Shown: positions 3,772 to 7,030 of the stretch, one piece after another | Layout of the letters: every line of letters starts with the position of its first letter | Numbering within the stretch: the stretch's first letter is position 1 | NCBI GenBank assembly: GCA_964432875.1 | Contig: CAYSPJ010000203.1 | Coordinates: 1 to 7,030 of the forward strand | From: JACJYE01 sp964432875 | Lineage (GTDB): Bacteria > Bacteroidota > Bacteroidia > Chitinophagales > Saprospiraceae | Length of the DNA stretch: 7,030 bases | Direction: 5' to 3' | Notes under the pieces: model-generated | Database searches by the model: none | Told to the model about the DNA's origin: nothing | The model's input: only the letters and a program-made list of their open reading frames with translations | Made by a program: the position numbers and the translations under genes

Positions 3772-6333
3772 ATGATGATGAAAAAGACATTCCTCTTTGC
3801 TGTAGCGCTGGGCTTTTTGTTTTCCTGCGGGCAAAAAAATACCGGCCCCCAAGCGCCCGGCGGCTTCCCTAATGAAGATTTCTGGATGGCGCGCAATTAC
3901 CCCGACCAAGGCTTCGCGCTATCGGCTTACCTACGCGGCTTGCAGCAGGCGCGAGAGTCGGTAGCCTGGCGAAATTTCACGGGTTTTGAAGAAGATTGGG
4001 CGCTGTGCGGGCCGGGCAATCTCGGTGCCCGCATCAATACCATCGCGGTACATCCGCAAAACGAGGATATCATTTTCGTGGGCTTTTCCCGTGGCGGCGT
4101 CTGGCGCACCACCGACGGCGCGCAGACCTGGGTGCCGGTATTTGACGGACAACTCCTACTCGCCATCGGGCACATCTCCTTCGACCCTTCCAACCCGAAC
4201 ACCATTTACGTCGGTACCGGCGACCCCAATATCAGCGGTTTCCCAGGCATCGGCGACGGGGTGTACAAAAGCACTGATGGCGGCGATACCTGGACCCATC
4301 TGGGCCTGGCGGCGCAGTGCATCATCTCTAAGATATTGGTCAGCCCGGCTAACCCCAATACCCTTTATGCGGCTGCCATGGGGCGGCCTTTCGTGCGCAA
4401 TGCCGACCGCGGGCTATATCGCTCGCTCAATGGCGGTCAAAGCTGGGAGAAAATCTTATACATCAGCGACCAGGCTGGCGTGATCGACCTCATCATGCAC
4501 CCGCAAGACCCCAACATCCTTTACGCTGCTGGTTGGGACCGCATCCGCAACAATACCGAGTCTTTTACCACTGGGCCCGGGGCGAGGGTTTATAAAACAA
4601 CCAATGGGGGCGACAACTGGGAGCTGATGGCCAACGGCTTACCCCAGCAGGATATCGGCCGCATTGGCCTGGCTTTTGCGCCTTCCAACCCGGATGTCGT
4701 CTATGCCCTTTATGTGGGTGAAAACAGCCAGCTCTACAACATCTACAAAACGGCTGATGCCGGCCAGTCCTGGTCTGCTATCATGGAATTTGGCAACTTC
4801 AACGGGCTGCCTACCAACGTATTGGGCGGCTTCGGCTGGTATTTCGGCAAAATCCGCGTCAACCCCGCTAACCCCGACGAAGTTTTTGTGCTCGGCGTCG
4901 ACCTCTGGCGCACCCCCAACAGCGGACAGTCCTGGCTCGAATCGGTGCCGCCCTGGTGGACCTATGAAGTCCATGCTGACAAACACGATCTGGTTTATAC
5001 GCCTTCCGGAGCAATATTGCTGGCTACTGATGGGGGGCTATACCGCAGCACTGATGGGGGCTTCAATTGGGAAGATATCGAGGATATCCCCACCACGCAG
5101 TTTTACCGCGTTGCCTACAACCCCCACCAGCCCGACTGGTATTATGGCGGCGCTCAGGATAACGGGACTTCTGGCGGGCCCAGCCTCGACTATCAATGGC
5201 CGCGCATCTTTGGCGGCGATGGCTTCCAAGTGGCTTTCCGCCCCGACCTGCCCAACGTGATGTACGCCGAAACGCAGAATGGCGGCATCGTCGTCTCGCA
5301 AGACGGGGGCAGCATCTGGCAGAGCGCCACCAATGGCATTTTTTCCAATGACCGCCGGGATTGGGATATGCCCTACATCATCAGCCCTCACAACCCCGAT
5401 GTGATGTATACCGGCACCTTCCGCGCCTATCGCAGCTCCGTAGGCGTCATCCCCGAATGGCAAACCATCAGCGGCGACCTCACCGATGGGCTGGTGCTCC
5501 ACCCGCGCTACCATGCCATCACGACCCTCGACGAGTCGCCCATCCAGGAAGGCTTGCTTTATGTAGGTACGGTGGATGCTAACCTCTGGCGCACTGAAAA
5601 TGGCGGGCTACACTGGGTCGACATCAAAGCAGGGCTGCCCGAACGCTACATCACCAGCGTCAAAGCTTCGCCTGACTTTGTCGATTGGGTTTATGTTTCC
5701 CATTCCGGTTATAAAGACAATGACTTCATCCCCCGCCTGCACCGCTCTAAAGACAAGGGGCAAACCTGGGAAAATATCTCTGGCAACCTGCCCGACCTGG
5801 CCATCAATAAAGTTTTCATCCTGCCGGGACAGCAGGATTCCATCCTCTTTGTCGCTACCGACGGCGGGGTCTATGGCAGCATGGATGCTGGCGGAAGCTG
5901 GCAGCGCCTGGGCCGCAATATGCCCTACGTACAGGTTTTCGACCTAACCTGGAATGTGGCCCGCAATGAGCTGGTGGCAGGCACTTATGCCCGCTCCATC
6001 TACTCTTACCCCCTGGATTCGCTTTTCGTCCAACCCCCCGATGATACCATGACCACCTCGGTGGCAGCCCCGCCATTGGCAGAGCCAGAGTTCGTAAAGG
6101 TGTTCCCCTCACCAGCTAGTGACTGGGTCACGGTCAGCTTCTACGATTCAGAAGGCAAGGGCTACCAATTGGCAGTCTTAGACCAAAATGGCCGGCTGGT
6201 CTTGTCGCGCACAGGCAAAGCCCATGGCCTGGTGGAAGAGCGGCTGGACATCAGCCGCCTGCCTGCCGGAGTTTATGCCATCAAGGTCAAGATGAGGCAT
6301 ACGCAGCGGTCGGGGCGCTTGGTGAAAGGGTAG
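3772..6333 (+). CDS. Sortilin/VPS10-like BNR propeller protein with T9SS tail
   Basis: The 853-residue product is an envelope or secreted protein. It begins with a leader ending in a lipobox-like LFSC (Cys19). Residues 75-745 carry eleven Asp-box/BNR motifs of the form Y-[KR]-[ST]-x-[DN]-G-G-x-x-W (111, 165, 216, 274, 325, 379, 424, 507, 606, 657, 701), spaced as in sortilin-type ten-bladed or tandem propellers. WALCGPGNLGARINTIAVHP (76-95) is the typical Bacteroidota opening of this family. Residues 775-853 are a type A T9SS sorting domain (VFPSPASD, then RLDISRLPAGVYAIKV, ending RLVKG). No catalytic residues are evident, so binding or scaffolding is more likely than hydrolysis. Three tandem ATG codons (3772, 3775, 3778) are possible starts; a TAA at 3763-3765 in the same frame excludes anything further upstream. 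It is probably transcribed alone. Confidence 0.9.
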   Translation: MMMKKTFLFAVALGFLFSCGQKNTGPQAPGGFPNEDFWMARNYPDQGFALSAYLRGLQQARESVAWRNFTGFEEDWALCGPGNLGARINTIAVHPQNEDIIFVGFSRGGVWRTTDGAQTWVPVFDGQLLLAIGHISFDPSNPNTIYVGTGDPNISGFPGIGDGVYKSTDGGDTWTHLGLAAQCIISKILVSPANPNTLYAAAMGRPFVRNADRGLYRSLNGGQSWEKILYISDQAGVIDLIMHPQDPNILYAAGWDRIRNNTESFTTGPGARVYKTTNGGDNWELMANGLPQQDIGRIGLAFAPSNPDVVYALYVGENSQLYNIYKTADAGQSWSAIMEFGNFNGLPTNVLGGFGWYFGKIRVNPANPDEVFVLGVDLWRTPNSGQSWLESVPPWWTYEVHADKHDLVYTPSGAILLATDGGLYRSTDGGFNWEDIEDIPTTQFYRVAYNPHQPDWYYGGAQDNGTSGGPSLDYQWPRIFGGDGFQVAFRPDLPNVMYAETQNGGIVVSQDGGSIWQSATNGIFSNDRRDWDMPYIISPHNPDVMYTGTFRAYRSSVGVIPEWQTISGDLTDGLVLHPRYHAITTLDESPIQEGLLYVGTVDANLWRTENGGLHWVDIKAGLPERYITSVKASPDFVDWVYVSHSGYKDNDFIPRLHRSKDKGQTWENISGNLPDLAINKVFILPGQQDSILFVATDGGVYGSMDAGGSWQRLGRNMPYVQVFDLTWNVARNELVAGTYARSIYSYPLDSLFVQPPDDTMTTSVAAPPLAEPEFVKVFPSPASDWVTVSFYDSEGKGYQLAVLDQNGRLVLSRTGKAHGLVEERLDISRLPAGVYAIKVKMRHTQRSGRLVKG

Positions 6334-6353
6334 GAGAGGGGCTTCCCACTCCC

Positions 6354-7030
6354 TCATTGCCCATAGGCCGGTGTTGCCATTTCCTTCAGCCCGTAGCGCA
6401 TCCAGAAAGCGGCGTGCATGAGGCGGGCTAACCCATTTTTGGGGTCTGCCTTTTGCACCTCCCGATAGGTTTCAGCAGCAGCGGCATACCAATCGCTGCG
6501 CTCCAGCGCAACGGCGCGCATTAAGCCGCGCAAGCTTTCTGGGCTTTGGGCGTACATGGACGAACGCTCTGCTCGCAAAGTGGCCGCCGCTTGGGCATCA
6601 GCATCGCTCAGCTTAAAAGTGAGCAGATTAGAAGACGAAGCCAGATTGTCTGCCGGCGCAACGCGCCACTGATAGACATTGCCCGCAGCGAAGGGCGCGC
6701 TCGTCAGGTCGAAAGAGCAGAAGGTGTCCCGGACAAGCTTTTCTGCTACGATATTGCCTGCCAGGTCCAGAATCGTAACCTGATAGGAATTGGAGCCGGC
6801 TGGTTTAGACCAGTAAAAGTCCGCCGCCGACGGCAGCAGATTCCCAAAGGGCAGTATTGCCGTAATACCTTCCCCCTTTCCACCCCAGCCATCGCCAGTG
6901 CCTTTTTCTGTTTTGATATTCCCCCAGCCATCACCGGTGCCTTTTTCCGTTTTGATGCCGCCCCAGCCATCGCCAGTGCCTTTTTCCGTTTTGATGCCGC
7001 CCCAGCCATCGCCAGTGCCTTTTTCCGTTT
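6354..7030 (-). CDS. Partial Gly-rich repeat / Ig-like / TPR-like protein
   Basis: Only the C-terminal 224 residues are in the window; the gene continues past the right edge. I read it in the frame that stays open from 7028 to the TGA at 6354-6356. Residues 1-52 are four copies of TEKGTGDGWGGIK. Residues about 56-141 look like an Ig/FnIII-type beta domain (LPFGNLLPSAADFYWSKP, SYQVTILDLAGNIV, VYQWRVAP, LLTFKLSD). Residues about 142-222 are helical and Ala-rich, with a TPR-like stretch (DWYAAAAETYREVQKADPKN, 179-198). There is no T9SS tail. The Ig-like plus TPR-like arrangement suggests a surface or periplasmic interaction protein, but the missing N-terminus prevents naming it. It converges on the propeller gene with 20 nt between the stops; a GAGGG/CCCTC dyad (6336-6340, 6351-6355) without T-run lies there. 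Confidence 0.75.
   Translation of the reverse strand, partial: TEKGTGDGWGGIKTEKGTGDGWGGIKTEKGTGDGWGNIKTEKGTGDGWGGKGEGITAILPFGNLLPSAADFYWSKPAGSNSYQVTILDLAGNIVAEKLVRDTFCSFDLTSAPFAAGNVYQWRVAPADNLASSSNLLTFKLSDADAQAAATLRAERSSMYAQSPESLRGLMRAVALERSDWYAAAAETYREVQKADPKNGLARLMHAAFWMRYGLKEMATPAYGQ
6873..7028 (-). repeat. Coding 39-bp tandem repeat, four visible units
   Basis: Four head-to-tail 39-bp units (7028-6990, 6989-6951, 6950-6912, 6911-6873) each encode 13 residues, TEKGTGDGWGGIK. The first two units are identical at nucleotide level. The third has a few changes (ACC GGT for ACT GGC; GGG AAT for GGC GGC). The fourth diverges in its last three codons (GGA AAG GGG). Unit length is a multiple of three, so copy-number change keeps the frame. 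The array runs to the window edge and probably continues beyond it. Confidence 0.95.

Noticed and set aside
6336..6355. Bidirectional terminator between the convergent genes
   Set aside because: Only a 5-bp GAGGG/CCCTC dyad with a 10-nt loop and no T-run on either strand; too weak to call.
6746..7009. 87-codon minus-strand frame with Ala/Lys-rich repeats
   Set aside because: The 39-bp repeat keeps every frame open. The alternative frame that runs to 6354 has Ig-like and TPR-like domains after the repeats, whereas this one ends abruptly.

Overview
The window looks like chromosomal DNA of a Bacteroidota bacterium, probably of the Saprospiria (Lewinella/Haliscomenobacter-like) lineage. Four things point there: a C-terminal type IX secretion (T9SS) sorting domain on a large beta-propeller protein, a dockerin-like module of a kind I associate with Saprospiria, a TAnnTTTG-type -7 promoter box, and start sites without clear Shine-Dalgarno sequences. 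Genes are GC-moderate while the spacers are AT-rich. The lineage is an inference from family resemblance, not a database result.

Layout. Positions 1-667 carry no credible gene but are dense in inverted repeats, including a long imperfect inverted repeat (58-274) that encloses a 12-bp hairpin. A minus-strand gene (668-1744) follows. It encodes an exported thioredoxin-like protein (CPPC) fused to a carboxypeptidase-regulatory-like beta domain and a dockerin-like calcium-binding module. It is divergent from a plus-strand three-gene cluster: lipB (octanoyltransferase, 1918-2634), a small conserved protein of unknown function (2649-3056) and a hotdog acyl-CoA thioesterase (3066-3596). Spacings of 14 and 9 nt suggest one transcript starting at a strong -7 box at 1893-1900. 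The divergent spacer also holds interleaved dyads and a perfect 16-bp palindrome.

After a 175-nt spacer with a 15-bp dyad and a possible promoter comes an 853-residue BNR/Asp-box (sortilin/VPS10-like) propeller protein (3772-6333), with a lipoprotein-like leader and a T9SS tail. It converges, 20 nt apart, on a minus-strand gene that enters from the right edge (6354-7030, partial). The visible C-terminal 224 residues of that gene are four copies of a 13-residue Gly-rich repeat, an Ig/FnIII-like domain and a TPR-like helical tail.

Functionally, the lipB cluster belongs to lipoate and acyl-chain metabolism in the cytoplasm. The three larger genes encode envelope or secreted proteins. I see no clear defence system, mobile-element transposase, tRNA, rRNA or CRISPR array. 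The most unusual elements are the palindrome-rich left end, the redoxin-dockerin fusion, the lipobox plus T9SS-tail combination, and the coding 39-bp tandem repeat at the right edge.
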